A stretch of 11,838 nt of DNA from Lachnospiraceae bacterium UBA3820 (GTDB lineage Bacteria; Bacillota; Clostridia; Lachnospirales; Lachnospiraceae). The position numbers and the translations under genes were made by a program. Position 1 is the first letter of the stretch; each line of letters opens with the position of its first letter. This document shows positions 1-6,734 of the stretch, in pieces. Under the pieces are notes generated by a model, which made no database searches, was not told the DNA's origin, and saw only the letters and a program-made list of their open reading frames with translations. The stretch is taken from positions 1 through 11,838 of the forward strand of contig DFDU01000048.1 in NCBI GenBank assembly GCA_002369325.1, given 5' to 3'.

Positions 1-954
1 CAGTTAAGAGGACGTTCCGGACGTCAGGGTGATCCCGGTGAATCGAAATTTTATCTTTCACTTGATGATGACCTTATGAGACTTTTCGGTTCCGAGAGAG
101 TTAAGTCAATCTACGACGCTTTAAAAATTCCTGAAGGAGAGGAGATTCAACACAAGACAATCACAAACTTCATCGAGAAGGCACAGAAGAAAATCGAGTC
201 AAACAACTTTGCCATAAGAAAGAATCTTCTTGAATACGATCAGGTCAATAATGAACAAAGAGAAGTTATATATGCCGAGAGAAGACGTGTTCTTGACGGT
301 GAAAATATGCGTGATGTTGTGCTTAAGTTTATGCAGGATACTGTTGAAAAATATATTGATACAACCTGTTCTTCGGACTTATCGCCTGACGCATGGGAGA
401 TTGAAGAATTAAACAGATTACTTATACCTATTGTTCCTTATAAGAGAATAGAGCTTACCGAAGAGGAAAGAAAGTCGGGAGATGTAAATAAGCTTAAACA
501 AAGACTTAAGGAAGAGGCGGTTAAGATATATGAGGCCAAGGAAGCCGAATTCCCTGAGCCGGAGCATATAAGAGAAATAGAGAGAGTTATTCTGCTTAAG
601 GTTATTGATAAAAAATGGATGGCTCATATCGATGATATGACTCAGTTAAGACAGGGTATATCACTTCAATCCTACGGAAGCAGAGATCCGCTGGTAGAAT
701 ATAAATTTGCGGGTTATGATATGTTTAATGAGATGACGGCTTCAATTCAGGAGGATACCGTCAAGATGCTTATGCATGTCAAGATAGAGCAAAAGGTTGA
801 ACGTGAAGAGGTTGCCAAGGTTACAGGAACCAACAGAGATGATTCTGCCAAGAAGGGACCTGTTAGAAGGGCAAGCGCAAAGATAGGAAGAAATGATCCG
901 TGTCCTTGCGGAAGCGGTAAAAAATATAAAATGTGTTGCGGAAGAAACGCATAA
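1..954 (+). CDS. secA: Preprotein translocase ATPase SecA, C-terminal part (5' end outside window)
   Basis: SecA is the cytoplasmic motor ATPase that drives unfolded preproteins through the SecYEG channel. The reading frame is open from base 1, and 317 C-terminal residues are visible. It opens with QLRGRSGRQGDPG, the last helicase motif (motif VI) of the second nucleotide-binding fold, followed by the conserved FYLSLDDDLMRLFGSERV segment. The helical scaffold/wing region follows, with KKWMAHIDDM and LRQGI...YGSRDPLVEYK. After a short charged linker the protein ends in a SEC-C zinc-binding motif, CPCGSGKKYKMCC (C-x-C-x8-CC), which in other SecA proteins binds Zn and contacts SecB, lipid or ribosome. 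Only the start of the gene is missing, because of the window edge. It ends with TAA 34 bases before prfB. Identification is very secure. Confidence 0.98.
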   Translation, partial: QLRGRSGRQGDPGESKFYLSLDDDLMRLFGSERVKSIYDALKIPEGEEIQHKTITNFIEKAQKKIESNNFAIRKNLLEYDQVNNEQREVIYAERRRVLDGENMRDVVLKFMQDTVEKYIDTTCSSDLSPDAWEIEELNRLLIPIVPYKRIELTEEERKSGDVNKLKQRLKEEAVKIYEAKEAEFPEPEHIREIERVILLKVIDKKWMAHIDDMTQLRQGISLQSYGSRDPLVEYKFAGYDMFNEMTASIQEDTVKMLMHVKIEQKVEREEVAKVTGTNRDDSAKKGPVRRASAKIGRNDPCPCGSGKKYKMCCGRNA

Positions 955-974
955 CATCTGATATAAATATTATT

Positions 975-981
975 AAGGTGG
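975..981 (+). promoter_or_regulatory. Ribosome binding site fixing the GTG start of prfB
   Basis: AAGGTGG lies 7 bases before GTG at 989. No ATG occurs in this zero-frame segment, and an in-frame TAA at 974-976 blocks any earlier start. This GTG is therefore the only plausible start, and it gives a protein whose SPF and GGQ motifs fall at the same residue numbers as in E. coli RF2. Confidence 0.8.
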
Positions 982-988
982 TGATAAG

Positions 989-2108
989 GTGGTTGAACTT
1001 GATAACTTAAGACTTTCTCTCAGAGAATATAAGAATCCACTGGAAGAATTGAGGGATTCACTTTGACATCGCTAATAAAGAAATTCGAATCAAAGAATTA
1101 GAGGCCAGGATGGAAAGTCCCGACTTTTGGAATGACAATGACGAAAGTCAATCCGTTATGAAGGAGCTTAAGAGTCTGAAGAAAACGCTTGAAGAGTTTT
1201 CGGGTCTTCAGGGACAGGTTGAGGATATGGAGACTCTTATCGAAATGGCTGAGGAAGAAAATGACCAAAGCCTTGTAGACGAGATTACAGAAAGTTTTGA
1301 TGAATTCAGGAAAAGCTTTGAAAATCTTCGTATAGCCACACTTTTATCGGATGAATTCGATGAAAACAATGCCGTGATAAATATCAATGCGGGTGCCGGA
1401 GGAACGGAGAGCTGCGACTGGGTATCAATGTTATACAGAATGTATTCCAAATGGGCTGAAAAGATGGGCTTTGATATAGAGGTTTTGGATTATCTTGATG
1501 GAGACGAGGTAGGCTATAAGTCGATAACATTTCAGATAAACGGCTATGATGCATATGGCTACAGTAAATCCGAAAAGGGTGTTCACAGACTTATCAGAAT
1601 GTCGCCTTTTAATGCAGCGGGTAAAAGACAGACGACATTTGCCGCTGTTGATGTAATGCCGGAATTAAATGATGACGTCATCGTTGAAATAAATGAGGAT
1701 GATTTGAAAATTGATACATACCGTGCCAGCGGTGCCGGAGGACAGCATATCAATAAAACATCATCGGCCGTCAGAATAACACATCTTCCTACCGGAGTTG
1801 TGGTGCAATGCCAGAATGAGCGTTCGCAGCACAGTAACAAAGACAAAGCGATGAAGATGTTGAAAGCAAAACTGTATATGATTAAGAAACAGGAAAACCT
1901 TGATAAGATATCTGATATAAGGGGAGAAGTAACCGATAACGGATGGGGAAGCCAGATAAGGACATATTTTCTTCAACCGTATAAACTTGTTAAGGACCAT
2001 AGAACCAATTGTGAGACAGCCAATGCGGATGCAGTGTTAAACGGTGATATAAATTCTTTTGTAAATGCTTATTTAAAATGGATTAAGTTGAAGGCTAAGG
2101 AGGACTGA
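989..2108 (+). CDS. prfB: Peptide chain release factor 2 (RF2), expressed by programmed +1 frameshift
   Basis: RF2 recognises UGA and UAA stop codons and triggers release of the finished peptide on the ribosome. Translation starts at GTG 989, runs 25 codons to CTT (1061-1063), meets an in-frame TGA (1064-1066) and continues in the +1 frame from GAC (1065-1067) to TGA at 2106-2108, giving 372 residues (E. coli 365). The frame-0 segment ends LEELRDSL and continues DIANKEIRIKELEARM, a normal RF2 N-terminus. The stop-codon reading motif SPF is at residues 205-207 and the catalytic GGQ at 250-252, the E. coli numbering. Residue 246, two positions before the GAGGQ stretch, is Ala. The last codons (AAG GAG GAC) form the ribosome binding site of the next gene, which suggests coupling. 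An ordinary gene finder would start it at ATG 1110 and lose 40 residues. Confidence 0.96.
1052..1067 (+). other. prfB +1 recoding (frameshift) site
   Basis: The slippery heptamer is CTT TGA C at 1061-1067: tRNA-Leu on CUU slips +1 to UUU while the UGA waits for RF2. An AGG codon at 1052-1054 stands three codons before CTT, the position of the stimulatory Shine-Dalgarno-like element in E. coli. Here it reads AGG GAT TCA rather than AGG GGG TAT, so the element is shorter. The known logic is negative autoregulation: scarce RF2 slows termination and favours the shift. Confidence 0.92.
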
Positions 2109-2113
2109 TTGGG

Positions 2114-2623
2114 ATGGATGAAAAATTTATTGTTTTTTTACTTAACAACAAGAGATATTGTGTCGATTTATCAGCGATAAATGGCATCGAAAGCGATTAT
2201 TATATGGTTGGTGTTCCTACAAGCGCCCCATACATAAAAGGAATAATCCATCTCAGAAATGAGATAGTGCCTATATTTAATCTTAAGGAAAGATTTGAGC
2301 TTGATGAATCTGAAAAAGGAACTAATGTGCAGCTTCTTATATCTGAGACACATGGAATAAAGCTTGGACTTGAGGTTGATGATGTACTCGGGATAGTTTC
2401 TGTTGAAAAAGAAGACATTAAGAGTGTTCCGGGAGTGGTTAAAAATGAAAATACAGGTTACCTTGAAAAAGTCGTAAAGGTTAAGCTTCAGGGTGATGCT
2501 AAAGCCGATATAATACTTTGTATATCGGTTGATAAACTTATTTCCGAAGAAGTATTCGATGAGCTTGCAGAGCTGCTTGAAGAAAATGTCGGAGAAAATG
2601 ATGGTAAGATAGAGGAGATATAA
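2114..2623 (+). CDS. Single-domain CheW-like (chemotaxis adaptor) protein
   Basis: A 169-residue protein that is almost entirely one CheW domain. CheW proteins are cytoplasmic scaffolds linking chemoreceptors to the histidine kinase CheA. The conserved core is visible: an N-terminal strand (KFIVFLLNNKRYCVDLS, residues 4-20), then YIKGIIHLRNEIVPIFNLKERF (about 40-61), which matches the family pattern GV.NLRG.IVPI.DLR.RF. In it the Arg is kept but the following Gly is Asn. A second-half segment LGLEVDDVLGIVSVEKEDI (about 84-102) also matches. The C-terminus is an acidic helix tail (VFDELAELLEE). The start ATG has AAGGAGG at 2097-2103 inside the end of prfB. No receptor, CheA or CheY gene is nearby, so the signalling partner is unknown. 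It may serve chemotaxis or a regulatory system that borrows the fold. Confidence 0.87.
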   Translation: MDEKFIVFLLNNKRYCVDLSAINGIESDYYMVGVPTSAPYIKGIIHLRNEIVPIFNLKERFELDESEKGTNVQLLISETHGIKLGLEVDDVLGIVSVEKEDIKSVPGVVKNENTGYLEKVVKVKLQGDAKADIILCISVDKLISEEVFDELAELLEENVGENDGKIEEI

Positions 2624-2624
2624 G

Positions 2625-3833
2625 ATGATCAATATTGCAGTACTCGGATATGGAACCGTAGGCTCGGGAGTAGTCGAGGTTATCGAAAAAAACAGTGACA
2701 GCATCAATGTAAGAGCAGGTCAGGAAATTAATATTAAGTACGTTCTTGATTTAAGAGATTTTCCGGGAGATCCCGTTGAAAAGATACTTGTTCATGATTA
2801 CAATGTTATTTTAAATGACCCTGAGGTTAAGATAGTTGTCGAGGTAATGGGTGGAATTAATCCTGCTTATCAGTTTACAAAGGATGCACTTCTTGCAGGA
2901 AAGAGTGTATGTACTTCAAATAAAGAGCTTGTTGCAAAGCATGGTGCAGAGCTTCTTGAAATAGCCAAGGAGCATGATACCAACTTCTTGTTTGAGGCCA
3001 GCGTTGGTGGTGGTATTCCGATAATAAGACCTATAAATCAGTCTCTTACTGCAGATAAGATAACTGAAATAATCGGTATATTAAATGGTACTACAAACTA
3101 TATACTTTCCAAGATGACTGATGAAGGAGAAAGCTTTGATGCCGTATTAAGACAGGCTCAGCAAAAGGGATATGCGGAGAGAAATCCCGAAGCTGATGTG
3201 GAGGGGCATGATGCCTGCCGTAAGATTGCAATTCTTACTTCTTTGGCATACGGAAAGCAGGTTGATTATGAGGATATATATACGGAAGGTATCAGCAATA
3301 TAACAAATGCTGATATAGAATATGCAAAGGTAACAGGTACTGTTATTAAGCTTCTCGGTATTACGAGAGTAAAGGATGATGTCATTTACTCAATGGTTGC
3401 ACCGTTTATGCTTGATAAAGAACATCCTCTTATGAATGTAAACGGTGTATTTAACGGTATATTTATACATGGAAATGTTTTGGGCGATACGATGTTTTAC
3501 GGAAGAGGAGCAGGAAAGCTTCCTACGGCCAGCGCGGTTGTTGCAGATGTTGTTGATGCCGTTAAGCATCAGGGAACAAATATTATGACCATTTGGGAAA
3601 AGGAAAAGATTACACTCGGAGACGTAAAGGATTTTGAGTGCAGATTCTTCGTAAGAGTTAAGGATACAAATTCAAAAACACATATTGAAGATGTTTTTGG
3701 AGAAGTAACATATATTAATAGTGATAAGGTGCTTGGCGAGGTTGCATTCCTTACAGCCAACATGAAGCAGGGCGATTTTGATAAGAAGATTCGTTCCTTT
3801 GACCTTATCTCGCGTATAAGAACAACATTATAA
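2625..3833 (+). CDS. hom: Homoserine dehydrogenase, with a short, divergent C-terminal ACT-like region
   Basis: NAD(P)-dependent reduction of aspartate semialdehyde to homoserine, the branch point to threonine and methionine. It has 402 residues. A Rossmann motif GYGTVGSG is at residues 8-15, the nucleotide/substrate loop SNKELVAKHG around 98-107, and the substrate-binding signature GILNGTTNYIL at 151-161. ADVEGHDACRKIAIL (190-204) carries Asp196 and Lys200, the positions equivalent to the catalytic Asp/Lys pair in yeast Hom. Many Gram-positive Hom proteins end in a ~80-residue ACT domain for threonine feedback. Here residues ~338-402 (FFVRVKD...DVFGEV...GEVAFLTANM) look like a shortened, divergent version. 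The start ATG follows GAGGAG (2612-2617), and the gene begins one base after the cheW-like stop. lysC follows 21 bases later, so two aspartate-pathway enzymes are co-transcribed. Confidence 0.96.
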   Translation: MINIAVLGYGTVGSGVVEVIEKNSDSINVRAGQEINIKYVLDLRDFPGDPVEKILVHDYNVILNDPEVKIVVEVMGGINPAYQFTKDALLAGKSVCTSNKELVAKHGAELLEIAKEHDTNFLFEASVGGGIPIIRPINQSLTADKITEIIGILNGTTNYILSKMTDEGESFDAVLRQAQQKGYAERNPEADVEGHDACRKIAILTSLAYGKQVDYEDIYTEGISNITNADIEYAKVTGTVIKLLGITRVKDDVIYSMVAPFMLDKEHPLMNVNGVFNGIFIHGNVLGDTMFYGRGAGKLPTASAVVADVVDAVKHQGTNIMTIWEKEKITLGDVKDFECRFFVRVKDTNSKTHIEDVFGEVTYINSDKVLGEVAFLTANMKQGDFDKKIRSFDLISRIRTTL

Positions 3834-3854
3834 TTGGCTAAGTAGGAGGACGAT

Positions 3855-5060
3855 ATGCTGATAGTTAAAAAGTTCGGTGGTACTTCTGTCGCCGACAAAG
3901 AGAGAATTTTTAATGTAGCCAGAAGATGTATCGAAGATTATCAAAAGGGTAATGACGTAGTCGTAGTTCTTTCCGCAATGGGAAAATATACCGATGAACT
4001 CATTACTATGGCAAAGGACATCAATGAGATTCCGCCAAAGAGAGAAATGGATATGCTTTTCACAATAGGTGAGCAGATGTCTGTTGCACTTATGGCGATG
4101 GCTATGAACAAGTTAGGAGTTCCTGCTATTTCACTTAATGCATTTCAGGTTGCGATGCATACAACATCCGTATACGGAAATGCAAGGATAAAGCGAATTG
4201 ACAGTGAAAGAATCAGACACGAACTGGAACACAGAAAGATAGTTATAGTTACAGGCTTTCAGGGCGTAAATAAGTATGATGATTATACTACACTTGGCAG
4301 AGGCGGTTCTGATACAACAGCTGTTGCTCTTGCTGCAGCACTTAACGCAGATGCCTGTGAAATATATACGGACGTAGACGGCGTTTATACTGCCGATCCT
4401 CGTAAGGTTCCGACAGCAAGAAAGCTTGATGTAGTAACCTATGATGAGATGCTTGAGCTCGCTACACTCGGCGCAGGCGTACTTCATAATCGTTCGGTAG
4501 AATTAGCAAAGAAATTCGGCGTACAGCTTGTTGTGCGTTCAAGTTTAAATACTTCAGAGGGAACAGTCGTTAAGGAGGGTTCAAAAATGGAAAAGATGCT
4601 TGTTAGTGGAGTTGCAGGAGATTCTAATACAGCAAGAATAGCAATTATAGGATTAAAGGATGAGCCGGGTGTTGCATTTAAATTATTCAATAGCCTTGCT
4701 AAGCACAATATAAATGTAGATATGATTCTTCAGTCTGTAGGAAGACACGGAACAAAGGATATAAGTTTTACAACCGATGAAGACAGCGCAGACGAGGCAG
4801 CTAAGATTATCAGTGAGAATTTCAGTGAATATGAAAGCGTTGATGTAAATAAGGAAGTTGCAAAGGTTTCAATCGTAGGTGCCGGTATGCAGACCAATGC
4901 AGGTGTTGCTGCAAAGATGTTTGAGGCACTTTATGATGAGAATATCAACATCAGAATGATATCAACATCAGAGATTAGAGTTACCGTACTTATCAATGAG
5001 AAGAATCTTGAGAGAGCTATGAATGCAATTCATGAGAAATTCAATCTCGGAGAAAACTAA
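3855..5060 (+). CDS. lysC: Aspartate kinase (aspartokinase II/LysC type)
   Basis: It phosphorylates aspartate to aspartyl-phosphate, the first committed step to lysine, methionine and threonine. It has 401 residues, the usual size of monofunctional Gram-positive LysC. The N-terminal amino-acid kinase domain shows KFGGTSVADKER (residues 6-17), FTIGEQMS (69-76), GFQG (134-137), LGRGGSDTTA (147-156) and YTDVDGVYTADPR (171-183). Two C-terminal ACT domains follow at about 262-325 (IAIIGLKDEPGVAFKLFNSL) and 336-397 (KVSIVGAGMQTNAGVAAKMF), the site of amino-acid feedback. The ribosome binding site AGGAGG (3844-3849) is 5 bases before ATG. An internal start predicts a separate beta subunit (see entry at 4572). 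No lysine riboswitch or T-box is visible before this gene or hom, so control probably comes from the upstream operon promoter and allostery. Confidence 0.97.
   Translation: MLIVKKFGGTSVADKERIFNVARRCIEDYQKGNDVVVVLSAMGKYTDELITMAKDINEIPPKREMDMLFTIGEQMSVALMAMAMNKLGVPAISLNAFQVAMHTTSVYGNARIKRIDSERIRHELEHRKIVIVTGFQGVNKYDDYTTLGRGGSDTTAVALAAALNADACEIYTDVDGVYTADPRKVPTARKLDVVTYDEMLELATLGAGVLHNRSVELAKKFGVQLVVRSSLNTSEGTVVKEGSKMEKMLVSGVAGDSNTARIAIIGLKDEPGVAFKLFNSLAKHNINVDMILQSVGRHGTKDISFTTDEDSADEAAKIISENFSEYESVDVNKEVAKVSIVGAGMQTNAGVAAKMFEALYDENINIRMISTSEIRVTVLINEKNLERAMNAIHEKFNLGEN
4572..4589 (+). promoter_or_regulatory. Internal ribosome binding site and in-frame ATG inside lysC (predicted beta-subunit start)
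   Basis: AAGGAGGG at 4572-4579 stands 7 bases before ATG 4587-4589, which is in frame with lysC as codon 245. Translation from it would give a 157-residue protein (residues 245-401) made only of the two ACT domains. Bacillus subtilis aspartokinase II and Corynebacterium LysC are known to make such an in-frame beta subunit. The position at the kinase/ACT junction is the same. The assignment as a working start is inference. Confidence 0.75.
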
Positions 5061-5097
5061 TAGTATGATAAGAAACTTATGTATTTTGCATAAGCAA

Positions 5098-5106
5098 TGA
5101 TATAAT
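5098..5106 (+). promoter_or_regulatory. Extended -10 sigma-A promoter before the dCMP deaminase gene
   Basis: TGaTATAAT is a perfect extended -10 element in the 135-base gap after lysC. No good -35 is seen at 16-18 bases (TTATGT at 5077-5082 is weak), which is acceptable for an extended -10 promoter. Transcription would start near 5113, giving a leader of about 83 bases that contains the long hairpin at 5115-5159. Confidence 0.6.
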
Positions 5107-5114
5107 GACAATTT

Positions 5115-5159
5115 TATGTGAATACAGTTGTGCATAAACGGTACAACTGTATTTGCATA
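5115..5159 (+). repeat. Long inverted repeat (hairpin or operator) in the leader of the dCMP deaminase gene
   Basis: AATACAGTTGT (5121-5131) and ACAACTGTATT (5143-5153) are perfect 11-base complements around an 11-base loop. In RNA the stem extends through two G-U wobbles and four more pairs to 5115 and 5159. It is AT-rich and has no T-run after it (ATATATAC follows), so it is not a standard intrinsic terminator. Its place just after the predicted start site suggests an operator or a leader structure. The function is unknown. Confidence 0.7.
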
Positions 5160-5195
5160 TATATACATCTTATTTCAAACGAAAGGGTGGCATAT

Positions 5196-5678
5196 ATGAA
5201 GAGAGAAGATTATATAACCTGGGATCAATATTTTATGGGCATAGCTATTATGTCGGCGGAAAGAAGCAAGGATCCGGGAACACAGGTAGGTGCCTGTATA
5301 GTAGGAAACGATAACAGGATTCTTTCCATGGGATATAACGGAATGCCTGCCGGATGTGATGATGACAATATGCCTTGGAACAGAGAAGGGTCGGCTCTTG
5401 AAAGTAAATATATATATGTTTGCCATGCGGAACTAAACGCAATCCTTAACTATCGCGGTTCGGGTAATCTGAAAGGCGCAAGATGTTATACAACACTATT
5501 TCCGTGTAATGAATGTGCAAAGGCAATAATACAATCGGGTATAACGGATGTTGTATATCTCTCGGATAAATATCAGGATACGGACAGCACGATTGCATCA
5601 AAGAAGATGTTTGATATGGCAGGTGTTTCTTACAGGGCTTATGAAAATAAGCATAGAAAGATAGAACTTGAATTATAA
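5196..5678 (+). CDS. Deoxycytidylate (dCMP) deaminase, ComEB type
   Basis: A zinc-dependent cytidine/deoxycytidylate deaminase that converts dCMP to dUMP, feeding dTMP synthesis. It has 160 residues from ATG 5196, preceded by AAAGGGTGG (5182-5190). The catalytic zinc motif is CHAELNAI, with ligand His77 and proton-shuttling Glu79, and PCNEC with ligands Cys104 and Cys107. The N-terminal block TWDQYFMGIAIMSAERSKDP and the loop GYNGMPAGCDD (residues 46-56) are typical of dCMP deaminases, including the second-metal region. An in-frame GTG at 5118 would add 26 residues, but they are unlike the family and would lie inside the leader hairpin, so I prefer 5196. B. subtilis calls its homologue comEB, but no competence gene is nearby. 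It has its own promoter and probably leads the following transcript. Confidence 0.93.
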   Translation: MKREDYITWDQYFMGIAIMSAERSKDPGTQVGACIVGNDNRILSMGYNGMPAGCDDDNMPWNREGSALESKYIYVCHAELNAILNYRGSGNLKGARCYTTLFPCNECAKAIIQSGITDVVYLSDKYQDTDSTIASKKMFDMAGVSYRAYENKHRKIELEL

Positions 5679-5696
5679 TGTGGCAAAGGGGAAGAA

Positions 5697-6236
5697 ATGA
5701 CAGATACAAAAACCAAATCGGTCAAAATGACATTCAAAGCATTATACAGCTATGTATTAAATACAAATTACAGAAATATCATGGGTATACTCGGAATTTT
5801 GTTAAGTGTCGGAGCAATAGTTGTCCTTTCGCTTGGCTGGAGTCAGCTTTCGATAATGCAAAAGGTCATATTTTTTATAGTGGCAATAGCATTTACGATT
5901 CTTAATCCGATTTCTCTTGCATTTAAAACAAGAAAACAATTAAAGACAAGCCCGTCATATAAACAGCCTCTTGACTATACATTCGGAAGCGAAGGAATAA
6001 TAATAAGTCAGGGAGAATTAAGTCAGGAAGTAAAGTGGAGTGATATAACAAGAATTATGCTTACCAAAAGTATGATAGCCATATATACCGGTCCAATGTC
6101 GGCATTTGTAATTCCGACATCCGAGCTTGGAAAAGATAAAGGAAGAATACTTTCAACGGCTGTTCAGTTTACGGCCGATTATAAACCGGTGCTCAGCAGA
6201 AACCTTAAGCTTTACCAAACCGGTAAGGGAATTTAA
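5697..6236 (+). CDS. YcxB-like membrane protein, two TM segments
   Basis: A small integral membrane protein of 179 residues. Two hydrophobic segments are seen at about 28-48 (IMGILGILLSVGAIVVLSL) and 54-76 (MQKVIFFIVAIAFTILNPIS), followed by a soluble C-terminal domain. That domain has the pattern of the YcxB-like family: YTFGSEGIIISQGELSQEVKW then SDITRI, and later IAIYTGPMSAFVIPTSELG (about 127-145). The start ATG follows GGGGA (5688-5692), 18 bases after the dCMP deaminase stop. The family's biochemical function is not known to me. The hairpin topology would place both the short N-terminus and the C-terminal domain on the cytoplasmic side. Its place between dCMP deaminase and tsaE does not reveal a role. 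Confidence 0.75.
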   Translation: MTDTKTKSVKMTFKALYSYVLNTNYRNIMGILGILLSVGAIVVLSLGWSQLSIMQKVIFFIVAIAFTILNPISLAFKTRKQLKTSPSYKQPLDYTFGSEGIIISQGELSQEVKWSDITRIMLTKSMIAIYTGPMSAFVIPTSELGKDKGRILSTAVQFTADYKPVLSRNLKLYQTGKGI

Positions 6237-6287
6237 AAATATCACTTAGGTTTTGCAAATTCAAAATGATATAAAGAACAGGAAAAA

Positions 6288-6710
6288 ATGATGGAAAGCT
6301 ATAAAACAGAAGATACATTTGAAATAGGAAAAGAATTGGCAAAGAAAGCTGCGGCAGGAGAAGTATATTGTCTTTACGGAGATTTGGGTACGGGAAAAAC
6401 CGTTTTCTCGCAGGGCTTTGCAAACGGACTTGGAATAAAAGAACCGGTTAGTAGTCCGACTTTTACGATACTTAAAGAATATTATGAGGGCAGACTCCCG
6501 TTCTATCATTTCGACGTCTACAGAATCGGTGATCCCGATGAGATGGACGAGATAGGTTATTATGACAAAATAGACGGAGACGGCGTGTGTCTTATAGAGT
6601 GGGCTGAACTTATCGACGACATTTTACCGCTTCATTACAAAAAAGTAATAATAAAGAAGAATGTTGAAAAAGGTTTTGACTATAGAAATATAACGATAGA
6701 AGATATATAA
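6288..6710 (+). CDS. tsaE: tRNA threonylcarbamoyladenosine biosynthesis ATPase TsaE
   Basis: TsaE is the P-loop ATPase that resets the TsaB-TsaD complex during t6A37 synthesis on ANN-decoding tRNAs. It has 140 residues, normal for the family. The Walker A motif is GDLGTGKT (residues 31-38), followed by family signatures SPTFTILKEY (56-65), FYHFDVYRI (72-80) and CLIEWAELID (101-110). ATG 6288 follows a short AGGA (6280-6283), with a second in-frame ATG directly after it, so the start may be one codon later. tsaB follows 24 bases downstream, the usual partner order. Confidence 0.96.
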   Translation: MMESYKTEDTFEIGKELAKKAAAGEVYCLYGDLGTGKTVFSQGFANGLGIKEPVSSPTFTILKEYYEGRLPFYHFDVYRIGDPDEMDEIGYYDKIDGDGVCLIEWAELIDDILPLHYKKVIIKKNVEKGFDYRNITIEDI

Positions 6711-6734
6711 TAAAAATAAAAAAGGTATTTGGAA

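Noticed and set aside
959..967. TGATATAAA resembling an extended -10 before prfB
   Set aside because: No -35 at proper spacing, the start site would fall on the ribosome binding site, and GATATAA strings are common in this AT-rich DNA, including inside genes.
2171..2707. 178-codon open frame on the - strand over cheW and hom
   Set aside because: It crosses a gene boundary antisense to two well-supported genes, has no ribosome binding site I can see, and its Phe/Tyr/Ile-rich sequence is what reversed AT-rich codons give.
5118..5195. Upstream GTG start extending dCMP deaminase by 26 residues
   Set aside because: The extra residues do not resemble the family, there is no ribosome binding site, and the start lies inside the leader hairpin; ATG 5196 has a good site.
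6253..6275. TTGCAA and TGATATAAA before tsaE as a promoter
   Set aside because: Spacing between the boxes is only 11 bases and the predicted start would overlap the tsaE ribosome binding site; too weak to list.
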